A stretch of DNA of 64,000 nucleotides, from NCBI GenBank assembly GCA_033782935.1, contig JAWQEG010000490.1, positions 2,262,001 to 2,326,000 of the forward strand, read 5' to 3'. Both the position numbers and the translations under genes were made by a program. Of this stretch, positions 1 through 13,857 are shown one piece after another (position 1 is the stretch's first letter; the number at the start of each line of letters is the position of its first letter). Source of the DNA: Petrolisthes cinctipes (lineage: Eukaryota > Arthropoda > Malacostraca > Decapoda > Porcellanidae). Below the pieces are notes generated by a model. The model was given only the letters and a program-made list of their open reading frames with translations, was not told where the DNA came from and ran no database searches.

Positions 1-1299
1 TTGAGATATAAACGGGTATTGAAGATGCATGCACATATCGACTTTTGTGCACCTTAAAGATCGATTTTCAGTATGTTTTGAGCATGTATTTTGAAAATAC
101 TCTAACACTGAGTAGGCATCTACAGATCGCTTCTGGGACCCCTAAATATCGAATTTTCGGGTGTTTTGGGACTGAATTTGAGATATCGACTTTTTGGCAC
201 CTAAAAGATCGATTTTTAGCATGTTTTTAGCCTATATTTTGAAAATATTCTAGCACTGAGTAGGCATGTACAGATTGCTTCTGGGACCCCAAAATATTGA
301 ATTTTCGGGTGTTTTGAGCCTGAATTTGAGATATAAAGGGGTACAGAAGATACATGCACATATTGAGTTTGGGCACCAAAAATATCGATTTTCAGCATGT
401 TTCGGGCCTGAATTTTGAAAATACTCTAACACGGAGTAGGCATGTACAGATTGCTTCTGGGACCCCAAAATATTGAATTTTCGGGTGTTTTGAGCCTGAA
501 TTTGAGATATAAACGGGTACAGAAGATACATGCACATATTGACTTTGGGCATCTAAAATATCGATTTTCAGCATGTTTTGGGCCAGTATTTTGAAAATAC
601 TCTAACACTGAATAGGCATGTACAGATTGCTTCTGGGACCCCAAAATATTGAATTTTCGGATGTTTTGAGCCTGAATTTGAGATATAAACGGGTACTGAA
701 GATGCATGCACATATCGACTTTTGTGCACCTAAAAGATCGATTTTCAGTATGTTTTGAGCATGTATTTTGAAAATACTCTAACACGGAGTAGGCATGTAC
801 AGATCGCTTCTGGGACCCCTAAATATCGAATTTTCGGGTGTTTTGGGACTGAATTTGAGATATCGACTTTTTGGCACCTAAAAGATCGATTTTTAGCATG
901 TTTTTAGCCTATATTTTGAAAATATTCTAGCACTGAGTAGGCATGTACAGATTGCTTCTGGGACCCCAAAATATTGAATTTTCGGGTGTTTTGAGCCTGA
1001 ATTTGAGATATAAACGGGTACAGAAGATACATGCACATATTGACTTTGGGCACCAAAAATATCGATTTTCAGCATGTTTTGGGCCTGAATTTTGAAAATA
1101 CTTTAACACGGAGTAGGCATGTACAGATCGCTTCTGGGACCCCAAAATATCGAATTTTCGGGTGTTTAGGGCCAGAATTTGAGATATAAACGGGTACAGA
1201 AGATGCATGCACATATCGACTTTTGGGCACCTAAAAGATCGATTTTCAGTATGTTTTTGGCCTGTATTTTGAAAATACTCTAACATGGAGTAAGCATGT

Positions 1300-1585
1300 A
1301 CAGATACCTTCTGGGACCTCTAAATATCAAATTTTCGGGTGTTTTGGGACTGAATTTGAGATATCGATTTTTTGGCACCTAAAATGTCGATTTTTAGCAT
1401 GTTTTTAGCCTATATTTTGAAAATATTCTAGCACTGTGTAGGCATGTACAGATTGCTTCTGGGACCCCAAAATATTGAATTTTCGGGTGTTTTGGGACTG
1501 AATTTGAGATAACGACTTTTTGGCACCTAAAAGATCGATTTTTAGCATGTTTTTAGCCTATATTTTGAAAATATTCTAGCACTGT
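1300..1585 (+). repeat. Adjacent short-short monomer pair
   Basis: Anchors at 1300, 1448 and 1586 give a 148-bp Sb followed at once by a 138-bp short monomer. The second begins like L1 (ACAGATTGCTTC, TATTGAATTTTCGGG). It switches to Sa sequence (GTTTTGGGACTGAATTTGAG, no 29-bp module) and ends with the S-prime deletion. Elsewhere every S I checked is separated from the next S by one to three L monomers, so this pair breaks the rule and is best read as an L1/Sa recombinant. Confidence 0.8.
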
Positions 1586-2160
1586 ACAGATTGCTTTTGG
1601 GACCCCAAAATATTGAATTTTCGGGTGTTTTGAGCCTGAATTTGAGATATAAACGGGTACAGAAGATACATGCACATATTGACTTTGGGCATCTAAAATA
1701 TCGATTTTCAGCATGTTTTGGGCCTGAATTTTGAAAATACTCTAACACGGAGTAGGCATGTACAGATCGCTTCTGGGACCCCAAAATATCGAATTTTCGG
1801 GTGTTTAGGGCCAGAATTTGAGATATAAACGGGTACAGAAGATGGATGCACATATCGACTTTTGGGCACGTAAAAGATCGATTTTCAGTATGTTTTTGGC
1901 CTGTATTTTGAAAATACTCTAACACGGAGTAGGCATGTACAGATACCTTCTGGGACCTCTAAATATCGAATTTTCGGGTGTTTTGGGACTGAATTTGATA
2001 TATCGATTTTTTGGCACCTAAAATATCGATTTTCAGCATGTTTTTAGCCTACATTTTGAAAATATTCTAGCACTGTGTAGGCATGTACAGATTGCTTCTG
2101 GGACCCCAAAATATTGAATTTTCGGGTGTTTTGAGCCTGAATTTGAGATATAAACGGGTA

Positions 2161-2172
2161 CAGAAGGTATTG
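2161..2172 (+). repeat. Private 10-bp deletion inside a long monomer
   Basis: The L1b monomer here reads CAGAAGGTATTGAC where the normal form has GAAGATACATGCACATATTG. Removing one ATA and the 7 bp between two ATA copies gives GAAGATATTGAC, and a further A-to-G change gives what is seen. The deletion takes out part of the 29-bp module. Confidence 0.8.
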
Positions 2173-2919
2173 ACTTTGGGCATCTAAAATATCGATTTTC
2201 AGCATGTTTTGGGCCTGTATTTTGAAAATACTTTAACACTGAGTAGGCATGTACAGATTGCTTTGGGACCCCAAAATATTGAATTTTCGGGTGTTTTGAG
2301 CCTGAATTTGAGATATAAACGGGTACTGAAGATGCATGCACATATCGACTTTTGTGCACCTAAAAGATCGTTTTTTAGTATGTTTTGAGCATGTATTTTG
2401 AAAATACTATAACACGGAGTAGGCATGTCCAGATCGCTTCTGGGACCCCTAAATATCGAATTTTCGGGTGTTTTGGGACTGAATTTGAGATATCGACTTT
2501 TTGGCACCTAAAAGATCGATTTTTAGCATGTTTTTAGCCTATATTTTGAAAATATTCTAGCACTGTACAGATTGCTTCTGGGATCCCAAAATATTGAATT
2601 TTCGGGTGTTTTGAGCCTGAATTTGAGATATAAACGGGTACTGAAGATGCATGCACATATCGACTTTGGGCACCAAAAATATCGATTTTCAGCATGTTTT
2701 GGGCCTGAATTTTGAAAATACTCTAACACGGTGTATGCATGTACAGATCGCTTCTGGGACCCCAAAATATCGAATTTTCGGGTGTTTAGGGCCAGAATTT
2801 GAGATATAAACGGGTACAGAAGATGCATGCACATATCGACTTTTGGGCACCTAAAAGATCGATTTTCAGTATGTTTTTGGCCTGTATTTTGAAAATACTC
2901 TAACACGGAGTAGGCATGT

Positions 2920-3077
2920 ACAGATACCATCTGGGACCTCTAAATATCGAATTTTCGGGTGTTTTGGGACTGAATTTGAGATTTTTAGCATGCTCTTAGC
3001 CTATATTTTGAAAATATCGATTTTCAGCATGTTTTGGGCCTGAACTTTGAAAATATTCTAGCACTGAGTAGGCATGT
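2920..3077 (+). repeat. Rearranged 158-bp short monomer
   Basis: This Sb monomer has lost 29 bp at a GAT repeat: TTTGAGATTTTTAGC at 2975-2989 joins the GAG-ATAT region to TTTTTAGC. It also gained 39 bp (CGATTTTCAGCATG onward, from 3018) that match the 3-prime part of an L1 monomer and lie between two AAAATAT sequences. The arithmetic fits: 148-29+39 = 158. The insert carries a private GAACTTTG. This looks like template switching at short homology into a neighbouring monomer and back. Confidence 0.82.
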
Positions 3078-6000
3078 ACAGATTGCTTCTGGGACCCCAA
3101 AATATTGAATTTTCCGGTGTTTTGAGCCTGAATTTGAGATATAAACGGGTACAGAAGATACATGCACATATTGACTTTGGTCACCAAAAATATCGATTTT
3201 CAGCATATTTTAGTCCTGAATTTTGAAAATAATCTAACACGGTGTAGGCATGTACAGATACCTTCTGGGTCCTCTAAATATCGAATTTTCGGGTGTTTTG
3301 GGACTGAATTTGAGATATCGATTTTTTGGCACCTAAAATGTCGATTTTTAGCATGTTTTTACCCTATACTTTGAAAATATTCTAGCACTGTGTAGGCATG
3401 TACAGATTGCTTCTGGGACCCCAAAATATTGAATTTTCGGGTGTTTTGAGCCTGAATTTGAGATATAAACGGGTACAGAAGATACATGCACATATTGACT
3501 TTGGGCATCTAAAATATCGATTTTCAGCATGTTTTGGGCCTGTATTTTGAAAATACTCTAACACTGAGTAGGCATGTACAGATTGCTTCTGGGACCCCAA
3601 AATATTGAATTTTCGGGTGTTTTGAGCCTGAATTTGAGATATAAACGGGTACTGAAGATGCATGCACATATCGACTTTTGTGCACCTAAAAGATCGATTT
3701 TCAGTATGTTTTGAGCATGTATTTTGAAAATACTCTAACACGGAGTAGGCATGTACAGATCGCTTCTGGGACCCCAAAATATCGAATTTTCGGGTGTTTA
3801 GGGCCAGAATTTGAAATATAAACGGGTACAGAAGATGCATGCACATATCGACTTTTGGGCACCTAAAAGATCGATTTTCAGTATGTTTTTGGCCTGTATT
3901 TTGAAAATACTCTAACACGGAGTAGGCATGTACAGATACCATCTGGGACCTCTAAATATCGAATTTTCGGGTGTTTTGGGACTGAATTTGAGATATCGAT
4001 TTTTTGGCACCTAAAATGTCGATTTTTAGCATGCTTTTAGCCTATATTTTGAAAATATTCTAGCACTGTGTAGGCATGTACAGATTGCTTCTGGGACCCC
4101 AAAATATTGAATTTTCGGGTGTTTTGAGCCTGAATTTGAGATATAAACGGGTACAGAAGATACATGCACATATTGACTTTGGGCATCTAAAATATCAATT
4201 TTCAGCATGTTTTGGGCCTGTATTTTGAAAATACTCTAACACGGAGTATACATGTACAGATCGCTTCTGGGACCCTAAATATCGAATTTTCGGGTGTTTT
4301 GGGACTGAATTTGATATATCGATTTTTTGGCAACTAAAATGTCGATTTTTAGCATTTTTTTAGCCTATATTTTGAAAATATTCTAGCACTGTGTAGGCAT
4401 GTACAGATTGCTTCTAGGACCCCAAAATATTGAATTTTCGGGTGTTTTGAGCCTGAATTTGAGATATAAACGGGTACAGAAGATACATGCACATATTGAC
4501 TTTGGGCATCTAAAATATCGATTTTCAGTATGCTTTGGGCCTGTATTTTGAAAATACTGTAACACTGAGTAGGCATGTACAGATTGCTTCTAGGACCCCA
4601 AATTATTGAATTTTCGGGTGTTTTGAGCCTGAATTTGAGATATAAACGGGTACTGAAGATGCATGCACATATCGACTTTTGTGCACCTAAAAGATCGATT
4701 TTCAGTATGTTTTGAGCATGTATTTTGAAAATACTCTAACATGGAGTAGGCATGTACAGATCGCTTCTGGGACCCCTAAATATCGAATTTTCGGGTGTTT
4801 TGGGACTGAATTTGAGATATCGACTTTTTTTCACCTAAAAGATCGATTTTTAGCATGTTTTTAGCCTATAATTTTAAAATATTCTAGCACTGAGTAGGCA
4901 TGTACAGATTGCTTCTGTGACCCCAAAATATTGAATTTTCGGGTGTTTTGAGCCAGAATTTGAGATATAAACGGGTACAGAAGATACATGCACATATTGA
5001 CTTTGGGCATCTAAAATATCGATTTTCAGCATGTTTTGGGCCTGTATTTTGAAAATACTCTAACACTGAGTAGGCATGTACAGATTGCTTCTGGGACCCC
5101 AAAATATTGAATTTTCGGGTGTTTTGAGCCTGAATTTGAGATATAAACGGGTACTGAAGATGCATGCACATATCGACTTTTGTGCACCTAAAAGATCGAT
5201 TTTCAGTATGTTTTGAGCATGTATTTTGAAAATACTCTAACACGGAGTAGGCATGTCCAGATCGCTTCTGGGACCCCTAAATATCGAATTTTCGGGTGTT
5301 TTGGGACTGAATTTGAGATATCGACTTTTTGGCACCTAAAAGATAGATTTTTAGCATGTTTTTAGCCTTTATTTTGAAAATATTCTAGCACTGAGTAGGC
5401 ATGTACAGATTGCTTCTGGGACCCCAAAATATTGAATTTTCCAGTGTTTTGAGCCTGAATTTGAGATATAAACGGGTACAGAAGATACATGCACATATTG
5501 ACTTTGGGCATCTAAAATATCGATTTTCAGCATGTTTTGGGCCTGTATTTTGAAAATACTCTAACACTGAGTAGGCATGTACAGATCGCTTCTGGGACCT
5601 CAAAATATCGAATTTTCGGGTGTTTAGGGCCAAAATTTGAGATATAAACGGGTACTGAAGATGCATGCACATATCGACTTTTGGGCACCTAAAAGATCGA
5701 TTTTCAGTATGTTTTTGGCCTGTATTTTGAAAATACTCTAACACGGAGTAGGCATGTACAGATACCTTCTGGGACCTCTAAATATCGAATTTTCGGGTGT
5801 TTTGGGACTGAATTTGAGATATCGATTTTTTGGCACCTAAAATGTCGATTTTTAGCATGTTTTTAGCCTATATTTTGAAAATATTCTAGCACTGTGTAGG
5901 CATGTACAGATTGCTTCTGGGACCCCAAAATATTGAATTTTCGGGTGTTTTGAGCCTGAATTTGAGATATAAACGGGTACAGAAGATACATGAACATATT

Positions 6001-8745
6001 GACTTTGGGCATCTAAAATATCGATTTTCAGCATGTTTTGGGCCTGTATTTTGAAAATACTCTAACACTGAGTAGGCATGTACAGATCGCTTCTGGGACC
6101 CCAAAATATCGAATTTTCGGGTGTTTAGGGCCAGAATTTGAGATATAAACGGGTACTGAAGATGCATGCACATATCGACTTTTGGGCACCTAAAAGATCG
6201 ATTTTCAGTATGTTTTTGGCCTGTATTTTGAAAATACTCTAACACGGAGTAGGCATGTACAGATACCTTCTGGGACCTCTAAATATCGAATTTTCGGGTG
6301 TTTTGTGACTGAATTTGAGATATCGATTTTTTGGCACCTAAAATGTCGATTTTTAGCATGTTTTTTAGCCTATATTTCGAAAATATTCTAGCACTGTGTA
6401 GGCATGTACAGATTGCTTCTGGGACCCCAAAATATTGAATTTTCGGGTGTTTTGAGCCTGAATTTGAGATATAAACGGGTATTGAAGATGCATGCACATA
6501 TCGACTTTTGTGCACCTAAAAGATCGATTTTCAGTATGTTTTGAGCATGTATTTTGAAAATACTCTAACACTGAGTAGGCATGTACAGATCGCTTCTGGG
6601 ACCCCTAAATATCGAATTTTCGGGTGTTTTGGGACTGAATTTGAGATATCGACTTTTTGGCACCTAAAAGATCGATTTTTAGCATGTTTTTAGCCTATAT
6701 TTTGAAAATATTCTAGCACTGAGTAGGCATGTACAGATTGCTTCTGGGACCCCAAAATATTGAATTTTCGGGTGTTTTGAGCCTGAATTTGAGATATAAA
6801 CGGGTACAGAAGATACATGCACATATTGACTTTGGGCACCAAAAATATCGATTTTCAGCATGTTTTGGGCCTGAATTTTGAAAATACTCTAACACGGAGT
6901 AGGCATGTACTGATCGCTTCTGGGACCCCAAAATATCGAATTTTCGGGTGTTTAGGGCCAGAATTTGAGATATAAACGGGTACAGAAGATGCATGCACAT
7001 ATCGACTTTTGGGCACCTAAAAGATCGATTTTCAGTATGTTTTTGGCCTTTATTTTGAAAATACTCTAACACGGAGTAGGCATGTACAGATTGCTTCTGG
7101 GACCCCAAAATATTGAATTTTCGGGTGTTTTGAGCCTGAATTTCAGATATAAACGGGTACTGAAGATGCATGCACATATCGACTTTTGTGCACCTAAAAG
7201 ATCGATTTTCAGTATGTTTTGAGCATGTATTTTGAAAATACTCTAACACGGAGTAGGCATGTACAGATCGCTTCTGGGACCCCTAAATATCGAATTTTCG
7301 GGTGTTTTGGGACTGAATTTGAGATATTGACTTTTTAGCACCTAAAAGATCGATTTTTAGCATGTTTTTAGCCTATATTTTGAAAATATTCTAGCACTTT
7401 ACAGATTGCTTCGGGGACCCCAAAATATTGAATTTTTGGGTGTTTTGAGCCTGAATTTGAGATATAAACGGGTACAGAAGATACTTGCACATATTGACTT
7501 TGGGCACCAAAAATATCGATTTTCAGCATGTTTTGGGCCTGAATTTTGAAAATACTCTAACACGGAGTAGGCATGTACAGATCGCTTCTGGGACCCCAAA
7601 ATATCGAATTTTCGGGTGTTTAGGGACAGAATTTGAGATATAAACGGGTACAGAAGATGCATGCACATATCGACTTTTGGGCACCTAAAAGATCGATTTT
7701 CAGTATGTTTTTGGCCTGTATTTTGAAAATACACTAACACGGAGTATGCATGTACAGATACCTTCTGGGACCTCTAAATATCGAATTTTCGGGTGTTTTG
7801 TGACTGAATTTGAGATATCGATTTTTTGGCACCTAAAATGTCGATTTTTAGCATATTTTTAGCCTATATTTTGAAAATATTCTAGCACTGTGTAGGCATG
7901 TACAGATTGCTTCTAGGACCCCAAAATATTGAATTTTCGGGTGTTTTGAGCCTGAATTTGAGATATAAACGGGTACAGAAGATACATGCACATATTGACT
8001 TTGGGCATCTAAAATATCGATTTTCAGCATGTTTTGGGCCAAAATTTTGAAAATACTCTAACACTGAATAGGCATGTACAGATTGCTTCTGGGACCCCAA
8101 AATATTGAAATTTCGTGTGTTTTGAGCCTGAATTTGAGATATAAACGGGTACTGAAGATGCATGCACATATCGACTTTTGTGCACCTAAAAGATCGATTT
8201 TCAGTATGTTTTGAGCATGTATTTTGAAAATACTCTAACACGGAGTAAGCATGTACAGATCGCTTCTGTGACCCCTAAATATCGAATTTTCGGGTGTTTT
8301 GGGACTGAATTTGAGATATCGACTTTTTGGCACCTAAAAGATCGATTTTTTGCATGTTTTTAGCCTATATTTTGAAAATATTCTAGCACTGTACAGATTG
8401 CTTCTGGGACCCCAAAATATTGAATTTTCGGGTGTTTTGAGCCTGAATTTGAGATATAAACGGGTACTGAAGATGCATGCACATATCGACTTTGGGCACC
8501 AAAAATATCGATTTTCAGCATGTTTTGGGCCAGTATTTTGAAAATACTCTAACACTGAATAGGCATGTACAGATTGCTTCTGGGACCCCAAAATATTGAA
8601 TTTTCGGGTGTTTTGAGCCTGAATTTGAGATATAAACGGGTACTGAAGATGCATGCACATATCGACTTTTGTGCACCTAAAAGATCGATTTTTAGTATGT
8701 TTTGAGCATGTAATTTGAAAATACTCTAACACAGAGTAGTCATGT

Positions 8746-8921
8746 ACAGATTGCTTCTGGGACCCCTAAATATCGAATTTTCGGGTGTTTTGGGACTGAA
8801 TTTGAGATATAAACGGGTACAGAAGATACATGCACATATTGACTTTGGGCACCAAAAATATCGATTTTCAGCATGTTTTGGGCCTGAATTTTGAAAATAC
8901 TCTAACACGGAGTAGGCATGT
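8746..8921 (+). repeat. Hybrid monomer, Sa front with L1a back
   Basis: The first third has ACCCCTAAATATCG and GTTTTGGGACTG as in Sa. After GAGATA it continues as L1a with AAACGGGTACAGAAG and GATACATGCAC, and the length is 176 bp. The switch is at the position of the 29-bp module. Confidence 0.8.
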
Positions 8922-11900
8922 ACAGATCGCTTCTGGGACCCATAAATATCGAATTTTCGGGTGTTTTGGGACTGAATTTGAGATATCGATTTTTTGGCAC
9001 CTAAAATGTCGATTTTTAGCATGCTTTAAGCCTATATTTTGAAAATATTCGAGCACTATGTAGGCATGTACAGATTGCTTCTGGGACCCCAAAATATTGA
9101 ATTTTCGGGTGTTTTGAGCCTGAATTTGAGATATAAACGGGTACAGAAGATACATGCACATATTGACTTTGGGCATCTAAAATATCGATTTTCAGCATGT
9201 TTTGGGCCTGTATTTTGAAAATACTCTAACAATGAGTAGGCATGTACAGATTGCTTCTGGGACCCCAAAATATTGAATTTTAGGGTGTTTTGAGCCTGAA
9301 TTTGAGATATAAACGGGTACTGAAGATGCATGCACATATCGACTTTTGTGCACCTAAAAGATCGATTTTCAGTATGTTTTGAGCATGTATTTTGAAAATA
9401 CTCTAACACGGAGTATACATGTACAGATCGCTTCTGGGACCCCTAAATATCGAATTTTCGGGTGTTTTGGGACTGAATTTGAGATATCGACTTTTTGGCA
9501 CCTAAAAGATCGATTTTTAGCATGTTTTTAGCCTATATTTTGAAAATATTCTAGCACTGTACAGATTGCTTCTGGGACCCAAAAATATTGAATTTTCGGG
9601 TGTTTTGAGCCTGATTTTGAGATATAAACGGGTACAGAAGATACATGCACATATTGACTTTGGGCATCTAAAATATCGATTTTCAGCATGTTTTGGGCCT
9701 GTATTTTGAAAATACTCTAACACTGAGTAGGCATTTACAGATTGCTTCTGGGACCCCAAAATATTGAATTTTCGGGTGTTTTGAGTCTGAATTTGAGATA
9801 TAAACGGGTACAGAAGATACATGCACATATTGACTTTGGGCACCTAAAATATCGATTTTCAGCATGTTTTAGTCCTGAATTTTGAAAATAATCTAACACG
9901 GAGTAGGCATGTACAGATACCTTCTGGGACCTCTAAATATCGAATTTTCGGGTGTTTTGTGACTGAATTTGAGATACCGATTTTTTGGCACCTAAAATGT
10001 CGATTTTTAGCATGTTTTTAGCCTATATTTTGAAAATATTCTAGCACTGTGTAGGCATGTACAGATTGCTTCTGGGACCCCAAAATATTGAATTTTCGGG
10101 TGTTTTGAGCCTGAATTTGAGATATAAACGGGTACAGAAGATACATGCACATATTGACTTTGGGCATCTAAAATATCGATTTTCAGCATGTTTTGGGCCT
10201 GTATTTTGAAAATACTCTAACACTGAGTAGGCATGTACAGATTGCTTCTGGGACCCCAAAATATTTAATTTTCGGGTGTTTTGAGCCTGAATTTGAGATA
10301 TAAACGGGTACTGAAGATGCATGCACATATCGACTTTTGTGCACCTAAAAGATCGATTTTCAGTATGTTTTGAGCATGTATTTTGAAAATACTCTAACAC
10401 GGAGTAGGCATGTACAGATCGCTTTTGGGACCCCTAAATATCGAATTTTCGGGTGTTTTGGGACTGAATTTGAGATATCGACTTTTTGGCACCTAAAAGA
10501 TCGATTTTTAGCATGTTTTTAGCCTATATTTTGAAAATATTCTAGCACTGAGTAGGCATGTACAGATTGCTTCTGGGACCCCAAAATATTGAATTTTCGG
10601 GTGTTTTGAGCCTGAATTTGAGATATAAACGGGTACAGAAGATACATGCACATATTGACTTTGGGCACCAAAAATATCGATTTTCAGCATGTTTTGGGCC
10701 TGAATTTTGAAAATACTCTAACACGTAGTACAGATCGCTTCTGGGACCCCAAAATATCGAATTTTCGGGTGTTTAGGGCCAGAATTTGAGATATAAACGG
10801 GTACAGAAGATGCATGCACATATCGACTTTTGGGCACCTAAAAGATCGATTTTCAGTATGTTTTTGGCCTGTATTTTGAAAATACTCTAACACGGAGTAG
10901 GCATGTAAAGATACCTTCTGGGACCTCTAAATATCGAATTTTCGGGTGTTTTGTGACTGAATTTGAGATATCGATTTTTTGGCACCTAAAATGTCGATTT
11001 TTAGCATGTTTTTTAGCCTATATTTTGAAAATATTCTAGCACTGTGTAGGCATGTACAGATCGCTTCTGGGACCCCAAAATATCGAATTTTCGGGTGTTT
11101 AGGTCCAGAATTTGAGATATAAACGGGTACAGAAGATGCATGCACATATCGACTTTTGGGCACCTAAAAGATCGATTTTCAGTATGTTTTGGGCCTGAAT
11201 TTTGAAAATACTCTAACACGGAGTAGGCATGTACAGATTGCTTGTGGGACCCCAAAATATTGAATTTTCGGGTGTTTTGAGCCTGAATTTGAGATATAAA
11301 CGGGTACTGAAGATGCATGCACATATCGACTTTTGGTCACCTAAAAGATCGATTTTCAGTATGTTTTGAGCATGTATTTTGAAAATACTCTAACACGGAG
11401 TAGGCATGTACAGATCGCTTCTGGGATCCCTAAATATCGAATTTTCGGGTGATTTGGGACTGAATTGGAGATATCGACTTTTTAGCACCTAAAAGATCGA
11501 TTTTTTAGCATGTTTTTAGCCTATATTTTGAAAATATTCTAGCACTGAGTAGGCATGTACAGATTGCTTCAGGGACCCCAAAATATTGAATTTTCGGGTG
11601 TTTTGAGCCTGAATTTGAGATATAAACGGGTACAGAAGATACATGCACATATTGACTTTGGGCACCAAAAATATCGATTTTCAGCATGTTTTGGGCCTGA
11701 ATTTTGAAAATACTCTAACACGGAGTAGGCATGTACAGATTGCTTCTGGGACCCCAAAATATTGAATTTTCGGGTGTTTTGAGCCTGAATTTGAGATATA
11801 AACGGGTACTGAAGATGCATGCACATATCGACTTTTGGGCACCTAAAAGATCGATTTTCAGTATGTTTTGAGCATGTATTTTGAAAATACTCAAACACGG

Positions 11901-12875
11901 AGTAGGCATGTACAGATCGCTTTTGTGACCCCTAAATATCGAATTTTCGGGTGTTTTGGGACTGAATTTGAGATATCGATTTTTTGGTATCTAAAAGATC
12001 GATTTTTAGCATGTTTTTAGCCTATATTTTGAAAATATTCTAGCACTGAGTAGGCATGTACAGATTGCTTCTGGGACCCCAAAATATTTAATTTTCGGGT
12101 GTTTTGAGCCTGAATTTGAGATATAAACGGGTATTGAAGATGCATGCACATATCGACTTTTGTGCACCTAAAAGATCGATTTTCAGTATGTTTTGAGCAT
12201 GTATTTTGAAAATACTCTAACACTGAGTAGGCATGTACAGATCGCTTCTGGGACCCCTAAATATCGAATTTTCGGGTGTTTTGGGACTGAATTTGAGATA
12301 TCGACTTTTTGGCACCTAAAAGATCGATTTTTAGCATGTTTTTAGCCTATATTTTGAAAATATTCTAGCACTGAGTAGGCATGTACAGATTGCTTCTGGG
12401 ACCCCAAAATATTGAATTTTCGGGTGTTTTCAGCCTGAATTTGAGATATAAACGGGTACAGAAGATACATGCACATATTGACTTTGGGCACCAAAAATAT
12501 CGATTTTCAGCATGTTTTGGGCCTGAATTTTGAAAATACTCTAACACGGAGTAGGCATGTACAGATCGCTTCTGGGACCCCAAAATATCGAATTTTCGGG
12601 TGTTTAGGGCCAGAATTTGAGATATAAACGGGTACAGAAGATGCATGCACATATCGACTTTTGTGCACCTAAAAGATCGATTTTCAGTATGTTTTGAGCA
12701 TGTATTTTGAAAATACTCTAACACGGAGTAGGCATGTACAGATCGCTTCTGGGACCCCTAAATATCGATTTTTCGGTTGTTTTGGGACTGAATTTGAGAT
12801 ATCGACTTTTTGGCACCTAAAAGATCGATTTTTAGCATGTTTTTATCCTATATTTTGAAAATATTCTAGCACTGT

Positions 12876-13857
12876 ACAGATTGCTTCTGGTACCCCAAAA
12901 TATTGAATTTTCGGGTGTTTTGAGCCTGAATTTGAGATATAAACGGGTACTGAAGATGCATGCACATATCGACTTTGGGCACCAAAAATATCGATTTTCA
13001 GCATGTTTTGGGCCAGTATTTTGAAAATACTCTAACACTGAATAGGCATGTACAGATTGCTTCTGGGACCCCAAAATATTGAAGTTTCGGGTGTTTTGAG
13101 CCTGAATTTGAGATATAAACGGGTACTGAAGATGCATGCACATATCGACTTTTGTGCACCTAAAAGATCGATTTTCAGTATGTTTTGAACATGTATTTTG
13201 AAAATACTCTAACACGGAGTAGGCATGTACAGATCGCTTCTGGGACCCCTAAATATCGAATTTTCGAATGTTTTGGGAATGAATTTGAGATATCGACTTT
13301 TTGGCACCTAAAAGATCGATTTTTAGCATGTTTTTAGCCTATATTTTGAAAATATTCTAGCACTGTACAGATTGCTTCTGGGACCCCAAAATATTGAATT
13401 TTCGGGTGTTTTGAGCCTGAATTTGAGATATAAACGGGTACTGAAGATGCATGCACATATCGACTTTGGGCACCAAAAATATCGATTTTCAGCATGTTTT
13501 GGGCCAGTATTTTGAAAATACTCTAACACTGAATAGGCATGTACAGATTGCTTCTGGGACCCCAAAATATTGAAATTTCGTGTGTTTTGAGCCTGAATTT
13601 GAGATATAAACGGGTACTGAAGATGCATGCACATATCGACTTTTGTGCACCTAAAAGATCGATTTTCAGTATGTTTTGAACATGTATTTTGAAAATACTC
13701 TAACACGGAGTAGGCATGTACAGATCGCTTCTGGGACCCCTAAATATCGAATTTTCGGGTGTTTTGGGACTGAATTTGAGATATCGACTTTTTGGCACCT
13801 AAAAGATCGATTTTTAGCATGTTTTTAGCCTATATTTTGAAAATATTCTAGCACTGA
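12876..13857 (+). repeat. Tandem pair of 491-bp trimers
   Basis: Anchors at 12876 and 13367 both follow an S-prime junction, 491 bp apart. Shared private markers in both copies include GGGTACTGAAG joined to GGGCACCAAAAATATCG, GGGCCAGTATTTTG, CACTGAATAGGCATG and TTTTGAACATG. The copies differ at a few sites, such as GAAGTTTCGGG in the first and GAAATTTCGTG in the second. The first also has ATCCTATATTTTG just before it (12846). Confidence 0.8.
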
